From assembly GCA_030407315.1 (NCBI GenBank), contig JALQPE010002395.1, forward strand, positions 1-64,000: 64,000 bases of DNA, given 5' to 3'. The DNA is from Asparagopsis taxiformis (Eukaryota; Rhodophyta; Florideophyceae; Bonnemaisoniales; Bonnemaisoniaceae). Position 1 is the stretch's first letter; each line of letters opens with the position of its first letter. The translations under genes were made by a program, and so were the position numbers. The notes below the pieces were generated by a model that was not told where the DNA came from, did not search any database, and worked only from the letters and a program-made list of their open reading frames with translations. Positions 21,496 through 33,250 of the stretch are shown here, piece by piece.

Positions 21496-24400
21496 ATGCC
21501 TCGCACAAGAAAGTCCCGCCGTGGTCATCGCCTTCTTTATGCGCCACGCACGGTCTCCAATCCTCCCCTTAGAGCGCCAGCGTCCAGAACCGTCTCCAAT
21601 CCCATTTCCCAACGTCGTCCCTCCCACCATGTTCACAGGCCGCAGTCCTCCCAGGATATACCTACGCTATCTAGCACTCCACAACAACCCCAACCCTCTC
21701 CGTCTCCCACAAATGCACCTATACATCAAGACTTCCCATCTCCTGTAATACCAACACCTAGTCAAACAGTCCAACAGCAGATGTTCAATCCACCCCGACT
21801 CTGCCTCTCTCCACATCCACCCTCCCCTCAACACCTCTCTCGTCAAAAAACCGACCAAGAGCAGGGCACAATTTCTTCTTCTAGCAGCGACAATTCTGAC
21901 AACTCGGAATCCCGCAATATATATCCATGCTTTCCAAAAACACAATCCGACGACATTCTTCGTCGAGAAGTTGCCGCCTCTCGCAACCTCGTCACAGCCG
22001 ACTTCATCCAAAAGTACTGCAACGAGAAGAAAGCTCGCAAATTCATGCTACAATGGACTTCCCTCTATGCCGCGGCCAGACTCTCTGGTTCTAACAAAAC
22101 CACCGTCGAAAGCCTCGAAGAAGCTTCCATTCTTTACAATCACGGCAGGAAGGATTCCAAAAACCCACACGTTCAAAGCGCTATACCGCATTACACAACG
22201 GTTAATCGTACAATCAGAAGATGGCTCTTCCATAATTCCTGGCTCCGTTCCGAAACCGTCCATTTCCCCGTCAACGTCGGCAGCAGTGGTGCTAGAGTTT
22301 CTTCAGATGCACTTCTACGTAAAAGTCGCATTGAACTACAAACGAAAACTCCTACTACCCCCGTAGTCGTCATTCTCCCAAGTGAATATGCACGCGCAGA
22401 CCTCGCAACGCCAGACTTCTTCAATCTCGTATGGAGACCAGATGGCTTCTCTAAAGATTCAGCCGAGTCTATGTCTTCATTCAATGGATGGAAACATATA
22501 CTGCACCAATCTGGGAAAACATAGAGAGCTACTCTTGAAATCGCAAAACATCGCACTGCGGTCATTCGACGCAACAGGCACCGCCTCCACCGCTTTCGCC
22601 GGCTCTACTGTCCAAATATCAGTTACAGCAGGTCAGAAAGCTGTCTCACTACACCCTCAAGCTGCCCTCTGCTTTCAGCAGCAGCAGATTCAGCACTTCA
22701 ACGAAATTTATGATGCATCCACATCTGCATCCTGGATTCTAGGCGACACTCGAAGCAAGTCAGACGTTGTCTCCCCCCATACCTACCAACCTTCCTTCTC
22801 CATTTCTAAGAGTATTTTCGCTCGATTTGCTGTACCCGGAGACCATCTTACAGTTCTATCCCCCGTCTATCCCCACAAAGAAGAGGACTACCCCATCTTC
22901 TTTGGCCTCATCATTAGTTCCCCCGGCCCTCCTCCCTCTCAGAAACTTCTTTTCTTCACCTATTCAAACGGTTCTGTGTCTGTCATTGGTGGAACTAGAT
23001 CCGTCGATGCTATATCTTTAACTTCTCCCGCCCCTTCTCCGACCTCTCCAGCCACGCAAATCAAAGGAACTTTAAAAGATGGAACTATCTACTACGTCTA
23101 TCCTTTTCTACTCTACTGTGATGACTTCAATGAGGCAACAGGAAAAAAAGGGAGCGCAGGTGGGTGTTACATGCTCCCCATGGGTCTCCCTCTAGACTGC
23201 CGCCGTAGCACCTCTGCTGTCCGCGTTCTTGGTGTCACCGGCCCCGGAGTCAGCACCAACCATGTGCTCCGCTATATTGCGAGAGACATCGTTCAAGGCT
23301 GCACTTCTGGTTTCCGAGACAAGGACCCTTACGGTAATGACTGCGTCATCTTCCTCGACTTTATCGGTTTCGTTTCCGATTATCCGGCCTGCTCACATGT
23401 GCTAGACGTCATGGGTCATATCAGCGACGTCCCGTGCCATGTTTGTACATTCCCGAGGGGCGATAAGTTTTCACAAAACTCCCAATTCGGTTATAATCCC
23501 AACATACACTCCTCTACAGACTCCACTTTCCGCACTTCAGAGCGTACAAAGGCGTTACGAACCAGTGCTCATCAAGGAGCTGCTCTCTACCATAAAAGGC
23601 TGGGCTTGAAATCCATAGAGGACATCACCGAAACTCCACTTCTTCTCATTGAGGACCTCCTTCGAGAAGCACGTGACTCCGGACGTGTTCCTCTCAATGC
23701 AGGTTCAAAACAACCATCTCCAGTGGTGCCAGCCACTATAGACTGCTACCGCTCCACTTTCGTTGGTGTCGACCATCTCCTTCAGGGTTTGGCAAAGGAT
23801 GCGCTGGACAATGCTTTCTGCAGCCTCCCTACCGATGATGCAAGACATTTTGCTAACCATTTCATCGTCGATGCTTTGAAAGCACTCGGTCTACAGCAAC
23901 AAAAGACAGTTTACAACCACTCCAGCTCGGAGACATACACAATGGGTATGAGCGAGCGCTTCTCCGTCATTCTTGTCGCTCCTACGTGCTTTCAAAAAGC
24001 ACTCATCTTCTCCCGCTCCCCCGACCACCCACCCAAATCTTCCTCTACAACGGCATCCGACCACCAGAGGACTCTTTCCCTTGATCTTGTCAATCTATTG
24101 TCCAATCTAATTTCTGCTACCTACCACTTGCCGAGGTTGGACATAGGCGGTATGCCTGCGGTTCAAAATGCAACAAAGAATTCAGGTATGGCTCACTTTA
24201 AACATTTGCAGCAGCTGTCCAAGCAGTATGCCCGCAAAGTCGATGAGCTCGTTCGCACTGCACCCCCGAGGCAGCGAAAAGGTTCTTTTCGAAAGAAAAG
24301 AAAGCTAGACTCTGGAGCTTCTATTGCTCCAGACTCAGAAGCCGACGCTTACGAGACTAAAGGCACAGGATTTCGTCCCCGAAGGACTTTGGACAACAAA

Positions 24401-25399
24401 CCAAACCTTCATCGTTTGGTTGAAGCGTACGAACACACAATACCACTAGTAGGTCATGCTAGACAAGTTGCTGAGCTCGCTTTCGAAGCTACTCATCAGA
24501 CCATGAAGCGTGGGCTCGAACAAGCTGGTGGCGCAGATAGACAGCTCGATGCTATGCTCGCAGCACTTGGAAATGACTGGAAATCACGACTGCACCTTGC
24601 ACTCTCGTCTTTGCTGCATTCAAACAATACAACCGAGCAGAAGAAAGTCAATCGTCGTTTCTTGCTCCGCCTTCTTTTCGGTAGACAACACGTCAATTCT
24701 ACCTCGGACATACCAGACTATCTCCTCCTTAACCTCTGTCAACACCCACTTCTCAATCATCTTCGCACATCATTCCACCCGTGCTTCTCCTCCCCGTACA
24801 ACCAGTACTCGTGGGTGACGGTGAAGCTCTCTAGTTCTATATCTGTTTTCAAATGTGCAAGCAAAACTACTTCTCACGCAATCTCGGGGTATCCCGCCAA
24901 AGGCGCGCGATGGACCTCTTCTCACCAAACATCCGGTACCTCCACTGCTTCTGCTTCACGTGATTTCTCCAAACTTGAGGAGGTCACAAAGGGTTCTGTC
25001 CTCCAGGCGTGCTATCAGTTTCCGTCTTCCACTCCTGTGCTTTCCAATTCATCTAGTCCTACACTCTGGATAGTCCTGGAAGTATTTCTTCCGGAACAGA
25101 GAAAGAATCAGACTACGGATTCCGAAACTGTTTCATGTCCTCTACATCCATGTGCCCTGGTCTATCCTGTCTCAAAGTATGAATCTGAAGAATGCAAGGT
25201 ACAGAAGCTCATGGGAAGTTGGTTTCTTCCTCTTACCGCTGGAGTTCGAAAGGTCGGTCTTATCCACAACTGTACTCCTCAACTATGCTCCGTCAACTTT
25301 ACAACTCGTTCTATGACACATGGTGGTCCATCTTTCCTCGATGGAGGATCTTTTTCTATCATCACTAGAGAACATGGATACCCTCCCAGGGCTGGCTAG
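21496..25399 (+). pseudogene. CACTA/tnp2-like DDE transposase 2, with +1 frame break
   Basis: The start is set at ATG 21496 (MPRTRKSRRG), matching the basic N-terminus of transposase 1. Frame 1 runs to TAG at 22522-22524. The homologous reading continues in the +1 frame from about 22515 to the stop at 25399. Core motifs follow in order: LLYCDDFNEATGKKGSAGG, CYMLPMGLPLDCRR, GPGVSTNHVLRYIARDIV, SDYPACSHVLDVMGH, PCHVCTF (zinc pair), and LAFEATHQTMKRG (candidate third acidic residue), ending HGYPPRAG. About 1,300 residues in total. The shift falls near TCTGGGAAAACATAGAGAG, where an indel, a small intron or +1 recoding at a slow stop codon are all possible. It follows the methyltransferase-SET gene on the same strand across palindrome cluster C. 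Confidence 0.75.
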
Positions 25400-25889
25400 C
25401 TTTCTTCTACTACTACTACTCCATACAATAAACAATCTATCTCCCCTTTTCTACTCTTCCCACCTCACACGACATCAAATCTTTACCTGAACGTCTCTTC
25501 TGCTCTGTTCACTGGTAACGACTCATTCAACCTATACGTACCTACACTCTAATCTCTTTTTATACTTTCTACCAACTAGTTGTACATCCCTCTTTACATT
25601 TATTCCACACTGCATCCTATCGACTTCCTCCTCAAGTCATTGCTATTCTTTGAACATAATTATTCTTCCACAATACACACGGCGCATGGCGCGTTGTAGG
25701 TCTCGTGAACATCTTGGACGTCTTCTTCTGCTCTGTGGCACAATTGTCCGCCATTTTTTGAAATAGAAAAAGTGCGCGCTTTAGTTTCGCCAAGCGTCAT
25801 GCCAAGCGTCGTTTCTGACCGCCACGGCCACCTTCTGTGGACATTTAAGCGCCTACCGTCACTCTTTTCCATTCTTCTCGTCACTCTCT
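25400..25889. other. Non-coding gap downstream of transposase 2
   Basis: About 490 bp, pyrimidine-rich; no gene recognised. Confidence 0.45.
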
Positions 25890-25961
25890 CACGTTATCAC
25901 CCAGTTTTTCCACTCTCTACTATCCTCTCAGTAGAGAGCGGAAAATCTGGGTGATAACGTG
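25890..25961. repeat. Hairpin with 31-nt arms
   Basis: Left arm CACGTTATCACCCAG onward (25890-25920), 10-nt loop, right arm 25931-25961, with one or two mismatches. It sits about 490 bp past the transposase 2 stop. It may be an element end, a strong terminator-like structure or a transposase binding site. Confidence 0.85.
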
Positions 25962-26730
25962 CTTCGCATTCTATGGGATCCCCTTCTGCTTTCTCAATTC
26001 CATTTCCCTTCCCATGTAAGTTCTCTCTCTACTCTGTCCTTATCGCTACAACAAATACTAACAGACTTTCTCTCTCCCATACTTCGGTTCTTTCTTCTCA
26101 TTCTCCCTTCCGTCCCCCTTCCGGTATGTATTTTCACCTTCTCTTCAACTGCTATGGGTTCATTTCATTTTCTAACTTTTCCTCTATTGATCATTTCCAT
26201 ACTTCATTCTGTCTCTACTCTACTCCGAAATAGGAAATAAGCATTAGTTCTTCATAGTTCGTAGTACACAGATAGCCGTTCTCTAGAGTAGTAATGGTAG
26301 CACTATCAATAGTTTAATTCAGAGTTCTTTGAAAATAAACTTGCTGTCTCCTTCCCTACAAGGAAGAAGACGCAATTCTGGTCGACATGACCAATCTATC
26401 ATATTTTCAATTCTTATCCGTCCAACCCTTTCCATCCTATAGATCCTATGATTGGAATAGTGGCGTCTCCCACCCGCCGAATGCCAGCGTCCCACCCGAT
26501 CCATTCCGTCCCGTCCCCTGGTAGATTTCCACTCCTTTCCGCCCTCCAACCACCCTTCTTGATGGTACTATACCAGTCAAATCAATACTACAATCCACCT
26601 ATACTGCTGGTTTGCAACCATTACACTGCAACAAAAATCCATACAATATGATGGAAAAAAACCTACATTTACATTGGTAGAATCTACTTCAGACTATGGA
26701 ATTATCCCAGTCTTTCGACTGTTTCAAACC
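25962..26730. other. Non-coding gap
   Basis: T/C-rich; no supported gene. Confidence 0.45.
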
Positions 26731-27420
26731 AGTGTCGGGGCGGGTTGTAAACCAGTGGGTAGGCTGGTTTCAACCAGCTGATGTGCTGGTTTTCAACCAG
26801 CACTCACTGTGCCTGGAACCAGCCTGCCCACTGGTTTACAACCAGCCCCGACACTCTCTGTACTACCGCACTCGCTGGAATGACCCATCACTAGGACTAG
26901 ACGATACCTCTGGTTTTAAACCATCCCATACTGGCCCAGACACACTGGTTGCAAACCAGCCCTGCTACTGTACTCTATCACTACAAATTATAGTTTATTT
27001 CTACTCGCTAGCAAACATATATCCACTGGGCCCACTGGTTGCACACCAGCGTCACGCTGCACTGCACCCTCTGGAACTTATCCATCATCTCTCAGCTGGC
27101 ACCCTCTGGTAATATTCCATCATCACCACTGGTATATTCCACTCCATTGGCTGGTTTACGTCCATATCACCTCCTAAATTTAACCAGCACAGTACGCTGG
27201 ATCATAACCACCGTCCGACCCACCGCCGTGGCCTGGTGCAAACCAGTACCCCCTGGCCAAACCATCCAATCCACTGGTTTTCAACCAGGCCACCCGTACT
27301 GTACAAGCACTGGAATTTCACCAGCAAATTTACTAAAATATTAGATGGCGCTTATCCAGAGGTTGGGGATCGATTTAACCAGCGACGTGGCCTGGTTTTT
27401 CACCACTGTACGAACTAAAA
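26731..27420. repeat. Repeat block D (CTGGTT...AACCAG palindromes)
   Basis: Dense CTGGTTTNAACCAG-like half-sites in both orientations. The left part is a large hairpin, with arms 26731-26773 and 26814-26855 (AGTGTCGGGGC..GGTTGTAAACCAG mirrored). The style matches clusters A-C but the sequence is unrelated, so it probably marks the subterminal region of a different DNA transposon. Confidence 0.8.
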
Positions 27421-27646
27421 TCTGGGCTGGAAAAATAGCCATTTTTGCTCATGCTGTGTGTGCTGCGAGGGAAGGTTGGTTTTGAGTCTGACTGTTGTAG
27501 TTGATTCCGATGTTGTGTAGATGATGCAGGAATGTTGATGACGGAAGGTAAGTTTCATTGAGTGCCAAGATGTGGTTTGCGAAGATATGGACTGCTGACT
27601 ATGATTATTATTCATTGCAAGGTTTTTGGATCATAGTTTGTATTAT

Positions 27647-27905
27647 GTCCCTATAAGAAAAGGAATATGTACCCCTGATGTGCTTTAGATGAACCAATGA
27701 TGTACGTGATATCTCTACTGTACGCAAGAGATACTTCGCTGATGTCCGAGAGATGAGCGTATGGACATCTCCCGTCCATCATTGGTGTATCGCTATGCGG
27801 CCATCAGCTGAAGAGCAAATGTTCCTTATCCGTACATCAGAGGAACACCACGCATGTCATAGGTACATCATGCGGCCATCTTTGGTACATCTTTAAGGCT
27901 TACTG
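27647..27905 (+). repeat. Fragment of gypsy-1 5' region (pre-insertion form)
   Basis: Matches the reverse complement of 58804-58850 joined to 46838-47047, i.e. gypsy-1 without the 11.76-kb insertion (continuous ATGAACCAATGATGTACG). It interrupts the transposon fragment between TTTGTATT and GTGTGTAGGATGG. It gives a direct empty-site comparison. Confidence 0.8.
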
Positions 27906-28369
27906 GGTGTGTAGGATGGATGAGAGGTACATTCGCGAGTTCTCAGGGTATGTAGCAAGGGAAACGTTGGTTTTCAATCTGACTGTTGGGGTTGATGTTT
28001 TGTATGTGATGCAGGAGTGGTGAAGCAGGAACGGCAGGACTCAAGGAGAGTGAAGAAGGGATCTAGGAAGATGGGGAATGAAGCTGTGAGGTGTTTCTGG
28101 TATGTGTATATTTTGGGGCATACGATAGAAGTGAGAGTGGGTTTCAAGTGGTGTGAGATTTTGCTGACCATGTTCGTGTTTGATGTCTTGATGATTTAAT
28201 GGGCTGGGGTGGTATCGAGGAAAGCGGGATGGAATTGGGAAGGAGCGGATTTTTTGTAATCAAGGTCGTGAGGGTTCTTGAAGTATGTGCGGATGGTGGT
28301 GCATGGCATGGCGTTCGGATGGTAGGGAGAACGCGATAGTGAGGGAGATGGGTGATCGACGATATGCTG

Positions 28370-28520
28370 ACAGGTATTTTGTATTCTGGCTGGATACGTA
28401 TTTCGTATTCTGGCTGGATACATATTCCGTATTCTGACTGGATACGTATTTCCTATTCTAACCGCGTATTTATTTCCTATTCTGACCAGATATGTATTTC
28501 CTATTCTAGAGAGACGTATT
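28370..28520 (+). repeat. 30-bp tandem repeat
   Basis: About five units of the type TATTCTGGCTGGATACGTAT with substitutions. The homologous position at about 58370-58465 has only about three units. Confidence 0.8.
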
Positions 28521-28849
28521 GTATACCAGCAGTTTCGTAAATGAGAGAATAAAATACGGTCCGATATGGGCCCTGAATTTACCATCCGCTGTAATTTCTT
28601 CCCTCCCGGTTTTCGCTGATATATTGTATACTGGATGTAGGGTCCTAGTATTCCGCCATATGTACTAGAGAAAGTGGATGTCGGGTCCTAGTATTCCGCC
28701 AAACGTACTAGAGAAAGTGGACGTCCGCATCCAAAATTTTTTTATTTTTTTTGGACGCGGACGTTCATTTGTTCTAGTAAATCTCGGGGCCGACTAGGAC
28801 CCGTACTAGAGAGACTGGACGTCCGCGTCCACTTCCGAAAACACAGACG

Positions 28850-29194
28850 CAATGCGGATTCAGACACTACCCACCCTCCCTCTCCTCCACCTGCCACCTG
28901 CAGTCCGGAGCAAAAATGATAAAGCACACCTATCCGAAGTTATCCTGTTCCTGGGTATTCCATTCTAGAGCTCCTGTGGCCATCAATTTCTAGTAAAGAC
29001 GGATACCCTCGCCCCTTCCTACTTCGACTATTCCACTACCTGTCTCTGCGCTGTTCCTTCGACTTGACACTATCGTCTGACTGGTTTCCTGATGCCTCGT
29101 ATCTATCTACTTCCATCTATTACAAAATTCAACTCAACAGAAATTTTATTTCTTCATTCTTCGTCTACTACACCGAAACTGGTTTCATCCGATA
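28850..29194. other. Non-coding gap
   Basis: About 345 bp; nothing recognised. Confidence 0.4.
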
Positions 29195-30718
29195 CTACTC
29201 CCCTTCATTCTCGATTTCATCATCGACGAATACCTTCACATATTCTGCATCTCCTCCGTCCTCTTCCATAGACCTGAAGCTCTCCTCCAGCACTGATTCC
29301 CCCCCATCGTCTACATTCAGTTCTCCATATCTATCACGCGATATAGTCAAAACCTCCTCATTCATGAACCGACTACTCACCCGCTCCCCGGGAAGAAGCA
29401 GTTTCACTGCTTCATTGATTTCCCGGATTTGCGCTCCTCCCACCTATGCTCCACTTTGAAATTTCAAAATCGTTCGGAACCCGTATGCAAGTATGTAGAT
29501 GAATTGCAAGGAGTATTCTGAACGTCGCAGGAACATGTTCTTATCAGAACATTGCATGTAGGCGACTGCAAAGTTCAGTGCAACCTCTACTAAATTGATC
29601 CTCCTAGTCACAAACCTCTTGTCCGGTTCTCCAATTATTTGAACTTCGTACTCGACTTTGAATAGCATTTCTTTTCGCAACGCAATGAAGTCGCGAAGAA
29701 TCTTCATATTCTTGTCATCCATTGCTGCACGCTCCGCTGCATTCATTTTCCTCTGCGCCGAGTACAGACTTGGAACTGACATTTCCAGCCCACCGTCGTG
29801 CAAATGATGCTCCATGCGGACTGAACCTTGAAACCCACTGTATAGAACGAATCCAAGATCTCGGATGAACCGGTTTCGCACATGATCTCTGGACTTGTTC
29901 ATAAACCCGTTCACTGCCGTGAGTGCCGATTTCGTCACATTGATGCCTACCTCCTTTCTGTGCAACGGCCCATTGTCACCAACCTTTCTTCGCTTCTGCT
30001 TTCGAGCGGCCCCATCACTTCCCTCGGACGTCCCATGCATTCCATCCATGCGAGCAGAGTCCGTTCCGCGAATTGTCTCATCAATGGTCCCGGTAGTCAC
30101 ATACCCCCGCGCCCTCCACCGTTCGATACCTTCCGACGTTCCATTGGAGCTGGAACGGTCTCCTCCCTGTCTGAAAGAATTGTTTTCACAAGTATTCTTG
30201 ATTAAAGAGGTCACAACTCGGCAGCGCAATTCAATGTGGTTCCGGCCGGCAAGCGTCCTATTGAACACATCCTTTCGCTCATTGCTCTGCCTGGCGAACA
30301 TCAGCGTATTGATTAGCTGGCATCCGTTGAAATGCCTATCCCTCTTATCCACCATTGCCTTCGTGTACGTTGGAACAACAGCACACAGCACAGCACACAC
30401 CATTTCGAACGTGAACGATTTCTCCGCATCCTGCGCAATGCGGAGACGTTCCCTGTCCTTCTCGGAGGCGATCTTCTTCGGATGTCCTTGTCCCTGGCTC
30501 AGAAGCCCATCGACGATGCTCTTGACCTCCTGCATATCGGTGTTTAGCATGGAGACAGTCTTGGCGACATTTCCGAGAGTCTCGCGTAATTGAATGGTGC
30601 TCTTCTCGACGGCATCCATTTTATCACTCAGGGCTTTCAGCTCTGCAGTGATGTTCGAAAAGCCCTCACGCGTTATTTCGGAAAATGCGGCGATGCTTAC
30701 GGAGGTTTCGGGATTCAT
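29195..30718 (-). pseudogene. Unrecognised coiled-coil protein, one in-frame TAG
   Basis: ATG-started 424-codon frame beginning MNPETSVSIAAFSEITREG. The first 90 residues look like a heptad coiled coil (ITAELKALSDKMDAVEKS, VAKTVSMLNTDMQEVKS). A basic NLS-like RKQKRRKVG lies mid-protein. A TAG at 29444-29446 follows QSGA, after which the same frame stays open for 83 codons and becomes strongly acidic (DVNDDGG-type tail, ending DDEIENEGE). The continuity suggests one protein of about 507 residues with an amber codon, either a mutation or readthrough. I do not recognise the family. Helical content with a coiled coil and an NLS would suit an accessory or DNA-associated factor, but that is guesswork. 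Confidence 0.55.
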
Positions 30719-31261
30719 GTTGAACTTGCAATTGGAGTTTGCTAAAAGGAGAAGTGCTTTGAAGGAAGGATGTCACGCTTAGTACAGCAGTGTTGTAGCA
30801 AATATCATTCCAGTGGATGCATCCATCCTGTTCTACTCTACATAATAATAATGCTTCCCAGTGCTCTGTAACGGTTATTTTTCATAATTTAGTGGTGGAT
30901 GGTGCGTATTCTTTCCTTTGCTACCACCCACGTCCTGTGAATACCACACCTCGCTACCAGACTGACGTCTCCTACTCGACACTTTCAATTCAAAGATAGA
31001 TAGGTATAATTTGAAATGCTAAACTTAACATAATATAGCTACTCTGTACATTCTCTCCTTACGGTGAGACAAACCAGATATGTTCTGTTCTCCCAATCTT
31101 TCATTCTACGTCCTATTCAACATCTAGCTTCCCTGCACCCAACTATCTGTAAAGCACCATCACAATTACTATCACAATTACTATAGTCGTATACCACACA
31201 CCATTCCAATATTTACCTTCACACCAACACTATGCTCCATATTTCCTCTCAAGTCCACTCC
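30719..31261. other. Non-coding gap
   Basis: About 540 bp upstream of the coiled-coil ORF, presumably its minus-strand promoter region. No gene supported. Confidence 0.4.
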
Positions 31262-31588
31262 ACCAGACAGTGTTGTGAACCAATGCACGGTACTACCCGC
31301 AGACAATACAATTTGCTATCTACACTACTGTCTACAGATTTCTCCAGACAGTGCAGTAATACAATACAATGCACTGCCTCAGACAGTAGAATGTACTGTC
31401 TGCACATACTGTCTGGCGGCAACACTTCCGGACAGTAAATTTTACTGTTTTTGGTACTGTCCAGATTTCGTGCCAGTTTACTGCTGCAGCAGTATTCTGA
31501 AATTTCCAGACAGTAAATTTTACTGTCTCCGCGCACTGTCTTGGCCAGACAGTAAGTTTTACTGTCTCAGACAGTAAATTTACTGTCT
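31262..31588. repeat. Repeat B-like block (ACTGTCT/AGACAGT)
   Basis: At least ten ACTGTC/GACAGT motifs in both orientations, including CAGACAGTAAATTTTACTGTCT-type hairpins. Related in style to 17077-17362 but with a different right border (ends ...TTTACTGTCTTT). It abuts the truncated 5' side of copia-1. Confidence 0.8.
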
Positions 31589-31617
31589 TTTTCCATTCCC
31601 AACAACGTAGTGCCATG

Positions 31618-32768
31618 TCTGCAAACTGCAAAAGGCTCTATACGGACTCAAACAAGCTCCGAGGCAGTGGCATGCTAAGATCGATGACTTTCTCATTTCA
31701 CAGCTCGACTTCCAGAGCTCTCCGTACGATCCATGTTTCTACGTCAGGTATCGTGACGACTCTATGATCATCATTGCACTATACGTCGACGATATTCTTC
31801 TTGCTTCAAGCAGTAGGGATATTTTGGATGAGCTGAAAGCAGAGTTCAGCAAGCGTTTCGAGATGAAGGATTGTGGTAGAGTTCGGGTATGTCTTGGACT
31901 AGAGATTGCGCGCAACACCTCGAAAGGACTGCTACACTTGAACCAGTCTCGCTACGATGAAAAGGTATTGGAACGGTTTGGAATGGAAAACGCAAGTCCC
32001 GTTGTTACGCCAATGAAAGCTCAGATCTCCGTCGCGGATACCGAAACTGAGCCCATCGACTCTACGCTCTATCGCAGAGCAATTGGCAGTCTGATGTACC
32101 TAGCGGTGGGAACTCGCCCTGACATCGCATTTGCCGTTGGGAGAGTTGCACAGTTCGTTGAGGCCCCGACAAAAGCTCTCTGGGTAGCCGTTAAACGTGT
32201 CCTGCGCTACATCGCTGGTACACGGGACTTTGGCGTGATGTACAGAGCTACAGCAACACTTGCACCAGTCGGGTACAGCGACTCGGACTGGGGCGGTTGT
32301 ACTATCAACCGGAAGTCGACTAGTGGCTATGTCTTCAAGATGGCTGGAGGAGCGGTGAGCTGGAAGTCCCGTAAGCAAAGCTGCGTAGCCCAGTCTTCCT
32401 CAGAAGCAGAATACATAGCTCTCAGTGCAGCAGTGAAGGAGGCAATCTGGCTGAGAAACATCGTTGGTTTCAGCAGCAGTACAAATCCTGCAGATCCTAT
32501 CCTCATCAATATGGATAATCAATGATCTATCAAAATGGCTAGGATCGATGCTTCTGGAACCCGCACCAAGCATATCGACATTCGGTATCACTTTGTCCGG
32601 GATTGCCTCCTCGAAGGGATGTTCGATATCGACTACTGTCCAACATCCGATATGGTAGCGGATGTCCTCACTAAGCCTCTGCAAAGGATTCAGTTCGTCA
32701 AGCTTCGTGAACTTATGGGGGTAACTACCAGATCATTAATCGAGAAGGTCAAAGAGGGGAAGTGTTGA
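31618..32768 (+). pseudogene. Copia-1 pol: reverse transcriptase C-part and RNase H
   Basis: Ty1/copia signature: QKALYGLKQAPRQWH, ALYVDDILLASS (YVDD intact), RRAIGSLMYLAVGTRPDIAF, GYSDSDWGG (RNase H Asp), KSTSGYVFKMAGGAVSW, SSSEAEYIALSAAVKEAIWL and KHIDIRYHFVRDC. The start is cut off next to the B-like repeat. A TGA at 32523-32525 interrupts the frame after DNQ; reading continues in frame to KEGKC and a stop that overlaps the first bases of the 3' LTR. A purine-rich tract (AAAGAGGGGAAG) just before the LTR is the likely PPT. Confidence 0.9.
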
Positions 32769-33250
32769 AGCACTGGAATTGGCCCTGAGGGGCTCAATTA
32801 CGTGAGAAAACTTTGACCCTCGATTTCTCCTAGAAGGAGTGCTCTAGGCCCTCCGAAACCTATCTCATCGTGTTCAGCGTGCCCGAATTAGTCGGGTAGC
32901 AACTTCTCCGAAGCTTCTACGACCTTTCTTCATGGAGATAATAGCGTCTGAAGTTTCAATTTGTTTGTCAGACTTTCAATTAGTAATTAGAAAAGCCAGG
33001 ATGGGTTGCCATCATTGCAGAGGGAAAATGTTATGATAAGTGTACACGTGTGGATGATATGATAGAGAAGCCCACGTGTACCAGATTGGCAGCGGGTGCT
33101 TGTTAGGACAGACTGTCATTAACAGTCTGTCTGGAGCAGCCTTGAACAGGCTGTCCTTAGCACCGCCGGCGCACCTCGGCGAGAATACAAATTATGTAGT
33201 GAGCTCGCAGATTCAATAAACGCTCGGTAAGCGACCAAATTTTATCAACA
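32763..33250 (+). repeat. Copia-1 3' LTR
   Basis: 488 bp beginning TGTTGAAGCACTGG and ending TTTTATCAACA, i.e. TG...CA with short inverted ends. A reverse-oriented copy with the same ends is at 60101-60595, and a fragment at about 63711-63895. Confidence 0.85.

Larger units (their letters stand above)
27421..28849. mobile_element. Right-end fragment of the 11.8-kb palindromic DNA transposon family
   Basis: Collinear with 57.7-58.8 kb and ending in the same terminal sequence (GACGTCCGCGTCCACTTCCG, then AAAACACAGACG) at 28849. The left end of the element is missing. Relative to the other copy it carries a foreign insert at 27647-27905 and more copies of a 30-bp tandem repeat. Confidence 0.8.

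Noticed and set aside
22500..22525. Classical -1 slippery-site frameshifting at GGGAAAAC
   Set aside because: The homologous downstream frame is +1, not -1, relative to the upstream frame.
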